From positions 1 through 5,461 of the forward strand of contig WRCL01000160.1 in NCBI GenBank assembly GCA_009783975.1: a stretch of DNA of 5,461 nucleotides. The letters run 5' to 3'. The translations under genes were made by a program, and so were the position numbers. The notes below the pieces were generated by a model. That model saw only the letters and a program-made list of their open reading frames with translations. It did not search any database and was not told the origin of the DNA. Below, in pieces: positions 1 through 4,703 of the stretch (the first letter of the stretch is position 1; each line of letters opens with the position of its first letter). The DNA is from Micrococcales bacterium (GTDB lineage: Bacteria > Actinomycetota > Actinomycetes > Actinomycetales > Cellulomonadaceae).

Positions 1-40
1 CACAGTGCTCGCAGACGTTGTTCTTGGCAATAGCACTGTG
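1..40. repeat. 9-bp perfect inverted repeat at the window edge
   Basis: CACAGTGCT at 1-9 is the exact reverse complement of AGCACTGTG at 32-40, with a 22-base spacer. It could form a stem-loop or be a two-half-site operator. The window starts on the first base of the left arm, so the repeat may extend further left. No gene I can support lies beside it. The core 8-mer CACAGTGC recurs in the palindrome at 2037-2053. Its role is unknown. Confidence 0.45.
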
Positions 41-109
41 CACCCCCTGTCTGTTGGGCCCCGTCGTTCTTCCTGGTTCAATGATACACAGGTCCGCCCC
101 GCAGCACAA

Positions 110-304
110 CTATTTTTCGAAGGAATGTGTGAAGATTTTCGTGACGGCGTCCCGGCGTGTTGTCGCAAAGCCGCGCAGGCCCACGATCCAGTGTTCTCCC
201 GCTCTCCACAGGCCCGTCCAGAGCGCAAAGACTCCGAACTGGACGCAGATTGTGCCGGTGCCAGCACATGTCCCCTGTTGCCACCACTGCGGAAAATCGG
301 GCAC
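110..304 (-). CDS. Doubtful small Trp-rich, possible single-span membrane protein (64 aa)
   Basis: I do not recognise this protein. It would start at GTG and end at TAG, 64 residues. The N-terminus has PQWWQQG; a hydrophobic, aromatic segment at about residues 17-33 (GTICVQFGVFALWTGLW) could span the membrane, followed by a basic C-terminal tail with TTRRD and ending FEK. Third codon positions are GC-rich (about 69 percent by hand count) but less so than in neighbouring genes. It lies on the same strand as the phosphatase gene, 47 bases after it, so it could be a third gene of that operon. Against it: no Shine-Dalgarno site is visible before the GTG, the length is within chance for GC-rich DNA, and a possible terminator hairpin sits between it and the phosphatase. 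Confidence 0.25.
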   Translation of the reverse strand: MPDFPQWWQQGTCAGTGTICVQFGVFALWTGLWRAGEHWIVGLRGFATTRRDAVTKIFTHSFEK

Positions 305-319
305 GTCGATTCGTCAGCA

Positions 320-337
320 CCGGTTCCGCCGGACCGG
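320..337 (-). terminator. Possible hairpin after the phosphatase gene
   Basis: On the minus strand, 14 bases after the phosphatase stop codon, CCGGTCCGGCGGAACCGG can fold into a short GC-rich stem with one C-A mismatch and a tetraloop. No T-run follows. Actinobacterial terminators often lack one, but that also makes this call weak. If real, it ends the HTH-phosphatase transcript. Confidence 0.25.
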
Positions 338-351
338 CACCGACCTGAAGA

Positions 352-1134
352 TCACCGCGCGGTGACGACGGCGAGGGTCTTGTCGTCGTGGAGCTTGGCG
401 CGGGGCCGGGCGCGGCCGGCCGGGTCGTCGTCGGCCTCCCAGCGGGCGAGCTCGACGAGGACTGCGGTGAGGTCGTCGCTCGTGGCGCCAACAAGGCTCG
501 GCCAGTTGTCGCGGTGCAGGTGCTGCATCGGGCAGTAGGCGCCGTCAGTGGCCAGCACCAGCCACGAGAAGTGAGCCAGGCGCGCAGTGACGGCGTGGGC
601 CGCGGCGGCGGGGTCCGCCTCGGCGATCCAGAAACCGTCAGCGGTGTTGCGGTGGCGGGCTTCCTCGACCTGGAGCGCGCGCAGCAGCAGCTGGTGCGCC
701 TCGTCGTACCCGTGCCCGGCGGCCAGACGGTCGCGGTACGCGGCGCGGTGCGACACGGCGACCTGGTGGATCCGGGTGTCACGGTACGTGCGGGTGGGTG
801 TGACGATCTGGGAGTCGCCGAGCACGAGCAGGTCCACGGCGCCGTCGTCGGTCGTGCGGGCGATCGCGACGGTGCTCGACGGTGAGGCCCCCGGGCGCAG
901 GCCCATCCGTGCAGCAGTCTGGGCGATCGCGTCCGCGAGCACGGGCGTGAGGTCGGCGTGCGGGGCGTTGGTGAGGCCGGCGACGAGGTCCGCGCCAAGG
1001 CCGTCGACGTACTGCGACGTCGGGACCGGGTCGCACACGGACGCGCCGTCGAGGACAACCACGGCGTTCGTGGTGACGAACACCCTGTCCTGGGACTGTG
1101 CTGTCCCCGGCAGCGTCGCCCAGGTGACGTTCAC
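352..1134 (-). CDS. PP2C-family protein serine/threonine phosphatase (260 aa)
   Basis: Metal-dependent PP2C phosphatases remove phosphate from Ser/Thr residues of proteins. The family motifs occur in order: SQDR with D16, VVVLDGAS with D29 (metal ligand), PSSTVAIA at 85-91, LGDSQIV at 105-111, LATDGAY with D197, and HDDKTLAVV with D250 and D251 near the C-terminus. At 260 residues it is a single catalytic domain with no signal peptide or membrane segment, so it is probably cytoplasmic. A segment between GDS and TDG (HRNTADGFWIAEADP, about 161-175) appears typical of a bacterial subgroup. It starts at a GTG whose last two bases are shared with the preceding TGA stop (GTGA overlap). I see no separate Shine-Dalgarno site, so translation is probably coupled to the HTH gene upstream. 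That coupling suggests the two proteins act in fixed ratio, perhaps as regulator and phosphatase; the substrate is unknown. No kinase gene is visible in the window. Confidence 0.85.
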   Translation of the reverse strand: MNVTWATLPGTAQSQDRVFVTTNAVVVLDGASVCDPVPTSQYVDGLGADLVAGLTNAPHADLTPVLADAIAQTAARMGLRPGASPSSTVAIARTTDDGAVDLLVLGDSQIVTPTRTYRDTRIHQVAVSHRAAYRDRLAAGHGYDEAHQLLLRALQVEEARHRNTADGFWIAEADPAAAAHAVTARLAHFSWLVLATDGAYCPMQHLHRDNWPSLVGATSDDLTAVLVELARWEADDDPAGRARPRAKLHDDKTLAVVTAR

Positions 1135-1961
1135 CGTGCGGGCCAGCGCTGGGGTCCGTAGGTGCTTGTCGTGCTGGTGATCTCCAGCCCGTCGTAGGTG
1201 CTCGTCACAACCAGGGAGAACGAGTCGTCACCGGTCGCGGCGTAGATGCCACCAGCATGGTCGGCCAGGTGCTGCACAGCCCCGAGCGACCCGATGGCGT
1301 GCAGCCCAGCGACATGGGTGATGACACGGTCAGCGTTGACGCGGCGCGAGACGTACGCGACGTCGCTGGCGGTGGGGTGCTCGGCGTCCATCGGCGAGGG
1401 CAACCTCGTGCCGGTGGCACGGTCAGTGATGTGCCAGCGGTGCCCGTCGTCGTCGACGCCCAGCAGCGGGTCGTCGTCGATGAGCCCGGCAGCGGCCGGG
1501 GCGGACTTGGGCCCGCACACGACGAACAGGTCCCCGTCAGGCAGGGTCGTCGTGGCAGGTTCGACCTGGAACGCGGTGGTGGTGAACCCGAGGCTGTCGA
1601 GCAAACGGGTCGCCCGTTCGGCTGCGGCGACGTCTTCTGCGGCCAGCAGCAGCCGGTCGTCGCCGTTGTGGTGCCGGTAGGGCACGACGACGGTCACCGG
1701 CCCGACGCCGAACAGGGCCCGCTCAGGACCTGGGGCTGTGGCGCGGATCTGGGTGATCCGGCCCTTGGTCAGGCCGATCTGCTCGGCGATATGCACGTAG
1801 GCCATCCCTGCCGCGTGGGCCTCTTCGACCGCTGCGCGCCGCAGCCGCGCCAGCTCGGTGGACCTTTGCTGGTAGGCCGACAGCAGCTCGGTGGCTCGGC
1901 GGGCCCTGCTCACCGGGTCGGGGTCGCGTCGCACTGCGGCGAACTCGTCAGGCTGAGGCAC
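1131..1961 (-). CDS. Sigma-region-4-like HTH regulator with an uncharacterised C-terminal domain (276 aa)
   Basis: The N-terminal 75 residues form a helix-turn-helix of the sigma-70 region 4 type common in actinobacterial regulators. A helical lead (DPVSRARRATELLSAYQQR) is followed by AYVHIAEQIG (54-63) and the recognition helix LTKGRITQIR (64-73). The remaining about 190 residues form an alpha/beta domain I cannot name: VVVPYRHH (91-98), a helix at about 111-124, a strand and turn DLFVVCGPKSAP (144-155), RWHITDRATG (175-184), DVAYVSRRV (200-208) and HVAGLHAIGSLGAV (216-229). The CGPKSAP and AGLHAIGS patterns look like ligand-binding loops of a sensor domain; this is inference. The GTG start is chosen because a -10 element lies 7 bases ahead, giving a leaderless mRNA; no Shine-Dalgarno site is present. 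It likely regulates its own divergent promoter region and is translationally coupled to the phosphatase. Confidence 0.8.
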   Translation of the reverse strand: MPQPDEFAAVRRDPDPVSRARRATELLSAYQQRSTELARLRRAAVEEAHAAGMAYVHIAEQIGLTKGRITQIRATAPGPERALFGVGPVTVVVPYRHHNGDDRLLLAAEDVAAAERATRLLDSLGFTTTAFQVEPATTTLPDGDLFVVCGPKSAPAAAGLIDDDPLLGVDDDGHRWHITDRATGTRLPSPMDAEHPTASDVAYVSRRVNADRVITHVAGLHAIGSLGAVQHLADHAGGIYAATGDDSFSLVVTSTYDGLEITSTTSTYGPQRWPAR

Positions 1962-1967
1962 GCGGGT

Positions 1968-1973
1968 AGTTTA
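1968..1973 (-). promoter_or_regulatory. -10 element for a leaderless HTH-phosphatase transcript
   Basis: On the minus strand TAAACT is followed by six bases and then the GTG start codon, so transcription would begin at the G of GTG. This matches the usual spacing between -10 and start site. No good -35 is visible 17-18 bases upstream. The absence of a Shine-Dalgarno site before this GTG supports a leaderless mRNA, which is common in actinobacteria. It lies only 7 bases from the -35 of the opposing promoter at 1980-2008, so the two promoters should interfere or be co-regulated. Confidence 0.45.
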
Positions 1974-1979
1974 GGCCCC

Positions 1980-2008
1980 TTGACGCCTCCTGGCGCACGG
2001 GATAGGGT
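1980..2008 (+). promoter_or_regulatory. Near-consensus housekeeping promoter for the 58-aa gene
   Basis: TTGACG (1980-1985) and TAGGGT (2003-2008) are separated by exactly 17 bases, a close match to the actinobacterial principal sigma factor consensus. Transcription would start near 2015, giving an untranslated leader of about 66 bases before the ATG at 2081. An exact 5-bp dyad, TAGGG (2003-2007) with CCCTA (2019-2023), covers the -10 and predicted start site, where a bound repressor would block transcription. Confidence 0.6.
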
Positions 2009-2036
2009 GAGTTCATACCCCTAAACCACAGGGGGC

Positions 2037-2053
2037 CCGGGCACAGTGCCCGG
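2037..2053. promoter_or_regulatory. Perfect 17-base palindrome, candidate operator or leader hairpin
   Basis: CCGGGCACAGTGCCCGG is a perfect inverted repeat with 8-base arms and a single central A. It lies about 22 bases after the predicted start of the plus-strand transcript and ends 14 bases before the ribosome binding site. The one-base centre would give a poor RNA loop unless inner pairs open, so a dimeric protein-binding site is at least as likely. The adjacent HTH protein is the obvious candidate to bind it, by inference from position only. Confidence 0.5.
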
Positions 2054-2080
2054 TTCGGGGGAGACACGAAGGCGATAACC

Positions 2081-2257
2081 ATGGCATCGCAACAGCTCGA
2101 GACCGACGCGACAACCGCGCGCTCGTCGGCTGGGGACGCGCCTGCACCGCACACGACGTGGTCCCAGGCGCAAGACCCGCACACCGCAGTACGTCCGTGG
2201 CCGGTGCGCGTCGTCCCGCGCGGCGCCGACTGGCCCGCCGCCGACGATGTCACCTAA
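2081..2257 (+). CDS. Small protein of unknown function (58 aa), divergent from the HTH gene
   Basis: I do not recognise this protein. The ATG at 2081 follows a GAAGG ribosome binding site (2068-2072) with an 8-base spacer, itself downstream of a near-consensus promoter. It runs 58 codons to TAA at 2255-2257. Third codon positions are about 81 percent G or C by hand count, as expected for a real gene in this genome. The N-terminal half is rich in Ala, Ser and Thr and looks disordered; the C-terminal half has RPWPVRVVPRGADWPAADD, with Trp, Pro and Arg. There is no membrane segment, signal peptide or cysteine. It is the only plus-strand gene called here and converges on the coiled-coil gene with 27 bases between the stops. 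Open frames on the opposite strand lack these start signals and are judged shadows. Confidence 0.6.
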   Translation: MASQQLETDATTARSSAGDAPAPHTTWSQAQDPHTAVRPWPVRVVPRGADWPAADDVT

Positions 2258-2284
2258 GGGCTCGCTGATCAATAACCTGGCGGG

Positions 2285-2896
2285 CTACTCGCCCAGGCGC
2301 CCAGCCAGCCTCGTGCGTCCGGCCTGCACCTGGGTCAGGGCGTTGCCAAGGTCGATCTCAAGGTCGGCCAGCGTCCGTTCGCAGTAGTCGTCGGCCTCAC
2401 GGCGCAGCCTGGTCGCCTCACCCTCGGCCTTGCGTACGATCCGTGCGGCATGCTCGTCGGCGTCGATGACGACCTGCTGGGCCAAGACCATCTCGTCGGC
2501 ACGGGCACGTGCGTCGGCGAGGGTCGCCTCAGCCTGGGCGTGGGCGTCGCTCACGGTACGTTCAGCGTCCTGCTGGGCGTCGGCCACTGTGTGCTCCGCC
2601 TCGGCGAGCGCGTCGGCGACGGTGCGTTGGGCCTCGGCGCGGGCGCCAGAGACAATCGCATCAGCCTCCGCACGTGCGCCAGCCCGCTGGGCGTCAGCCG
2701 AGGCCAGGACCGTGTCAGCCTCGGCGAGCTGGCCTGGCAGCACCTCACGCACCTGGTCGACAAGCTCGAGCAGCTCGGCACGGTTGACGAGCACTGACGC
2801 CGACATCGGCACCGACCGCGCACTGGCCACCGTGTCAGTGATCGCGTCGAGCACACCTTCGACGCCTTCGGTGCGCCGGTCGGCGTCGGTTGTCAT
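2285..2896 (-). CDS. Coiled-coil protein of the DivIVA/SepIVA-like type, coaD-linked (203 aa)
   Basis: This is a long helical protein. Residues 32-65 (ASVLVNRAELLELVDQ followed by VLPGQLAEAD) form the conserved N-terminal helix of a family found beside coaD in many actinobacteria. Residues 73-138 are six tandem 11-residue units, and the C-terminus has EATRLRREADDYCERTLADLE (two pieces: 160-171 and 172-180), a signature I recall from the same family. The positional counterpart in mycobacteria is the DivIVA-like septal protein SepIVA, so a scaffold role in cell division or envelope growth is plausible; this is inference from family and position. There is no signal peptide or membrane span. Its ATG overlaps the coaD stop (ATGA at 2893-2896), so it is co-translated with coaD. 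The DUF177-rpmF-rnc genes usually found next are missing, and I see no clear terminator after the stop. Confidence 0.75.
   Translation of the reverse strand: MTTDADRRTEGVEGVLDAITDTVASARSVPMSASVLVNRAELLELVDQVREVLPGQLAEADTVLASADAQRAGARAEADAIVSGARAEAQRTVADALAEAEHTVADAQQDAERTVSDAHAQAEATLADARARADEMVLAQQVVIDADEHAARIVRKAEGEATRLRREADDYCERTLADLEIDLGNALTQVQAGRTRLAGRLGE
2483..2680 (-). repeat. Six 33-base units encoding 11-residue (hendecad) coiled-coil repeats
   Basis: Residues 73-138 of the coiled-coil protein divide without gaps into six 11-mers: GARAEADAIVS, GARAEAQRTVA, DALAEAEHTVA, DAQQDAERTVS, DAHAQAEATLA and DARARADEMVL. The pattern is small-Ala-x-x-x-acidic/Ala-x-x-hydrophobic. An 11-residue period favours a nearly straight or right-handed coiled coil, as in ATP synthase b subunits, over the usual seven-residue form. 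The DNA repeats are diverged, so length variation by slippage is possible but not shown. Confidence 0.75.
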
Positions 2897-3387
2897 GACG
2901 TTCTCCTTCGTTCGGCTGCGAGCACCTCGCGCACCACCTGGGCGACGCCGGCGGGGACCAGGTCGTCGATGTCCCCGCCGTGGCGTGCGACATCCTTGAC
3001 CATAGACGACGCGATATGCGCCATCGACTGGTCCCCGGCGACGAACACTGTCTCCACCCCTGACAGGTGCCGGTTCATCAACGCCATCGGCACCTCAGCG
3101 TCGACGTCCGACGCCCCCCGGATCCCTTTGACCACCGCGCACGCCCCAACCTGGCGCACAAAACCGGCGAGCAGCCCTGGGACGAGCTCGGCCCGGGCCC
3201 CCGGCAGGCCGGCGACCGCCAGCCGCGCGAGCGCGACACGCTGACCGGCGTCGAGCAACGGCGCTTTGGTCGCGTTGGTCGCCACGGCGACAACCACCTC
3301 GTCGAACATGCTCAACGCCCGGCGCACGATGTCGACGTGCCCGTTGGTGATCGGGTCGAACGACCCAGGACAGACCGCGATACGCAC
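2893..3387 (-). CDS. coaD: Phosphopantetheine adenylyltransferase
   Basis: This enzyme transfers AMP from ATP to 4'-phosphopantetheine, making dephospho-CoA and pyrophosphate, the penultimate step of coenzyme A synthesis in the cytoplasm. It has the nucleotidyltransferase signature GSFDPITNGH (8-17, with T14 and H17 of the T/HxGH ATP site), K41, VVKGIRGASD (85-94, with R90), PMALMNRHL (100-108) and IASSMVKDVARHGGD (125-139), which binds the ATP phosphates. The length of 164 residues is typical. The common FEYE stretch after the RG motif reads VDAE here, a variation I associate with Cellulomonas-like proteins. The GTG start is chosen because the catalytic strand begins at once and a -10 element lies 7 bases ahead, implying leaderless mRNA; no Shine-Dalgarno site is visible. 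The stop overlaps the start of the coiled-coil gene. The usual upstream neighbour rsmD is absent. Confidence 0.96.
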   Translation of the reverse strand: MRIAVCPGSFDPITNGHVDIVRRALSMFDEVVVAVATNATKAPLLDAGQRVALARLAVAGLPGARAELVPGLLAGFVRQVGACAVVKGIRGASDVDAEVPMALMNRHLSGVETVFVAGDQSMAHIASSMVKDVARHGGDIDDLVPAGVAQVVREVLAAERRRTS

Positions 3388-3393
3388 CGGCCC

Positions 3394-3399
3394 AAACTA
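3394..3399 (-). promoter_or_regulatory. -10 element for leaderless coaD
   Basis: TAGTTT on the minus strand is followed by six bases and the GTG start of coaD, the same geometry as at the HTH gene. A transcript would start at the G of GTG. No recognisable -35 lies 17 bases upstream. With it coaD and the coiled-coil gene would have their own promoter, separate from the DUF1963 gene 204 bases upstream. Confidence 0.45.
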
Positions 3400-3437
3400 A
3401 CCCAGCCTCACCCCCGGGTGCGCCAGGCACTCCGGTC

Positions 3438-3565
3438 GTGGTGTTCCCAGAGCACGACGTGCGTGCGATGTGGTGCCTGGTGGGTGCGCCGCCAGGCGGC
3501 CGAGGAGCCTCGCTGGACAGGGGCGACAACGCCGCACACCGCACGTGGTGTTCTGGGAGCAGCAC
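3438..3565. repeat. Large imperfect inverted repeat (26-base arms) between the DUF1963 gene and coaD
   Basis: Arms at 3438-3463 and 3540-3565 match as reverse complements at 22 of 26 positions; weaker pairing continues inward to about 3478 and from about 3521. Each arm is also nearly palindromic, and both start CGTGGTGTTC (3437-3446 and 3544-3553) when read in the same direction, so the arms look like two copies of one short palindromic unit. The loop holds a perfect 13-base palindrome, GCCGCCAGGCGGC (3488-3500), and CGAGGAGCCTCG (3501-3512). It fills most of the 204-base intergenic stretch. It could be a REP-like or MITE-like repeat, or act as a terminator for the DUF1963 gene; I see no flanking target duplication. 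Confidence 0.6.
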
Positions 3566-3591
3566 AGACGCACAGCCGGGCAGATCGTCGC

Positions 3592-4539
3592 TCAGCCCCA
3601 GGTGTACAGCACGTCGGAGAAGTCGCAGGCCGCCAGACGGTCAGGGGCGATGAAGAACGCACCGACCCCGCCGTCGCCCCATGCGATGTCGACGTCGCCA
3701 AGGCAGTCCGAGCCGAGCTGGAACAGCAGCGTCGTGTGGCCAGGGAAGTGTTCGCGGGGGTCGAGGTTGGGTGAGAGGCCGGGATACCCGCCGACCTGGT
3801 GGCCGTTCGGGGTGCCGCAGCGCCGTGCGGCTGCTGCGCACGCCCACTGCGGGACGTCGTCGCTGTGCAGGGTTGAGCGGACCAGCGCGGTCAGGCGCTC
3901 GTCGAACCGGTAGTCGGTCGCTGACATCGCGTGGCTGGCGATCTGGCCGGTGAGGGCGCACTCGCCGGCGACCGGCAAGAACGGTTCAGCCCGCGGGTCG
4001 GGGGGGACCTTGGCGAGCAGCGAGGCGTCTTTGATGATCCGCTTGTGGTAGACGACCCGGAACCCGTCTGACGACGTCGGGTGCGCGAGGTCGGCGCCGT
4101 AGACCTGGGTGACACGTTCGTCGGCGACGACGAAGAACTGCAGCAGCCCGGTCGTGGGCATCCCCGGCAGGGCAGGCAGCTCGTCGAAGTTCAGCTGGGC
4201 GAGCAGGTGCATACGCTGGCCCTCGAACGTGCCTCGACCACGAGGGAAGTGAGCCCCGCCTTGGGCGTAGGGCGTGCCGCCGACCTTGCTCGACCACAGG
4301 TGCACCGGACCGGCGGTGAGCGTGAGCGTGACGTAGTCGGCCATCGTCTGGTCGACAAGGGCGTCCAGGGCGGCGGCAACCGATGACTCGTCCTGGGCCG
4401 GCCGTGCCACGGCGATCTCGTTGGTCAACGCCGCGACGCCGTCGTCACGCAGCAACCCAGGCATCGGCGCCGCCGCGAAGTCCACATCTTTGGGCGGGTC
4501 GGCCGTCTTGGTGCCGAACAGGGCGGTCAGCCAGCTCAC
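3592..4539 (-). CDS. YwqG/DUF1963-family protein (315 aa)
   Basis: The function of this family is unknown. Family hallmarks, numbered from the chosen start: SKVGGTPY (84-91), LLAQLNFDELP (112-122), GLLQFFV (131-137), HQVGGYPG (247-254), LLFQLGSD (271-278), WGDGGVGAFFI (287-297) and a C-terminal DFSDVLYTWG (306-315). The length is normal for the family and the domain is complete. No signal peptide is convincing, although the N-terminus VSWLTALFG is hydrophobic, so a cytoplasmic protein is likely. An open frame continues 32 codons upstream, but the GTG at 4537-4539 is chosen because AAGGAG stands 5 bases before it and the upstream residues look non-coding. It lies 164 bases after the RDD gene and 204 before coaD, so it is probably not tightly linked to either. 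Confidence 0.85.
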   Translation of the reverse strand: MSWLTALFGTKTADPPKDVDFAAAPMPGLLRDDGVAALTNEIAVARPAQDESSVAAALDALVDQTMADYVTLTLTAGPVHLWSSKVGGTPYAQGGAHFPRGRGTFEGQRMHLLAQLNFDELPALPGMPTTGLLQFFVVADERVTQVYGADLAHPTSSDGFRVVYHKRIIKDASLLAKVPPDPRAEPFLPVAGECALTGQIASHAMSATDYRFDERLTALVRSTLHSDDVPQWACAAAARRCGTPNGHQVGGYPGLSPNLDPREHFPGHTTLLFQLGSDCLGDVDIAWGDGGVGAFFIAPDRLAACDFSDVLYTWG

Positions 4540-4544
4540 CAGAG

Positions 4545-4550
4545 CTCCTT
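4545..4550 (-). promoter_or_regulatory. Ribosome binding site that fixes the DUF1963 start
   Basis: On the minus strand AAGGAG (within GGAAGGAG) precedes the GTG at 4537-4539 by 5 bases. It is the strongest Shine-Dalgarno site in the window and rules in favour of this start over longer frames reaching 4635. Confidence 0.7.
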
Positions 4551-4603
4551 CCGTGTGCCAGAACCGGCGCGTCTGCCTGCGACCGGCCGAACGTGCACCG
4601 AGC

Positions 4604-4639
4604 ACCGTTGTCGGCGGTGCGGCACAGTGTTCCAACGGT
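4604..4639. repeat. 7-bp inverted repeat in the DUF1963 upstream region
   Basis: ACCGTTG (4604-4610) and CAACGGT (4633-4639) are exact reverse complements with a 22-base spacer. It lies 65 bases upstream of the DUF1963 start codon and would fall in its leader if transcription starts near 4683. It could be a leader stem or an operator with half-sites about three helical turns apart centre to centre. Confidence 0.35.
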
Positions 4640-4689
4640 AAACCCCGGACGACGGCCCTGGATCCAAAACGGGTGTCCAGTTTGGGTTG

Positions 4690-4695
4690 ATTTTA
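4690..4695 (-). promoter_or_regulatory. Possible -10 element for the DUF1963 gene
   Basis: TAAAAT on the minus strand matches the -10 consensus at five of six positions and lies in a rare AT-rich patch between the RDD stop and the DUF1963 start. The best -35 candidate is TGACGC 18 bases upstream, inside the end of the RDD gene, and is weak. It would give a leader of about 140 bases. Confidence 0.25.
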
Positions 4696-4703
4696 CCCCG
4701 GGA

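Larger units (their letters stand above)
1..351. other. Region with no well-supported gene, less GC-rich than the rest
   Basis: This stretch lies downstream of the phosphatase gene. It is visibly richer in A and T than the neighbouring genes, for example around 105-145. It contains the inverted repeat at 1-40, a doubtful minus-strand ORF at 110-304 and a small hairpin at 320-337. Plus-strand open frames run through it into the antisense of the phosphatase gene, but they show no recognisable protein features. I see no tRNA, CRISPR repeat or transposase fragment. It may be accessory or decaying DNA. Confidence 0.4.

Noticed and set aside
123..538. Plus-strand ATG after GAAGGA at about 118-123
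   Set aside because: The spacing between the purine-rich site and ATG is too short, and the frame continues as antisense of the phosphatase gene without protein-like features.
78..1058. 326-codon minus-strand open frame overlapping the phosphatase gene
   Set aside because: It is a frame-shifted shadow of the phosphatase gene, made of Arg/Ser/Pro/Thr-rich low-complexity sequence; the 352-1134 frame carries all PP2C motifs.
1257..2024. 255-codon plus-strand frame antisense to the HTH gene
   Set aside because: It is Gly/Val/Arg-rich with no motif and no start signal, and the HTH protein on the other strand is clearly real.
1948..2253. 101-codon minus-strand frame over the divergent control region
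   Set aside because: It would run across both promoters and the small plus-strand gene and has no start signal; the plus-strand gene has a promoter and a ribosome binding site.
2258..2284. Bidirectional terminator between the convergent small gene and coiled-coil gene
   Set aside because: The GGGCT motifs on either side are direct, not inverted; only the 6-base palindrome TGATCA is present.
2430..2999. 189-codon plus-strand frame rich in Ala and Ser
   Set aside because: It is the antisense of the 11-residue repeats, whose periodicity keeps the opposite frames open.
3438..3913. Plus-strand frames through the inverted repeat into the DUF1963 gene
   Set aside because: They are antisense to a well-supported gene and lack recognisable protein features.
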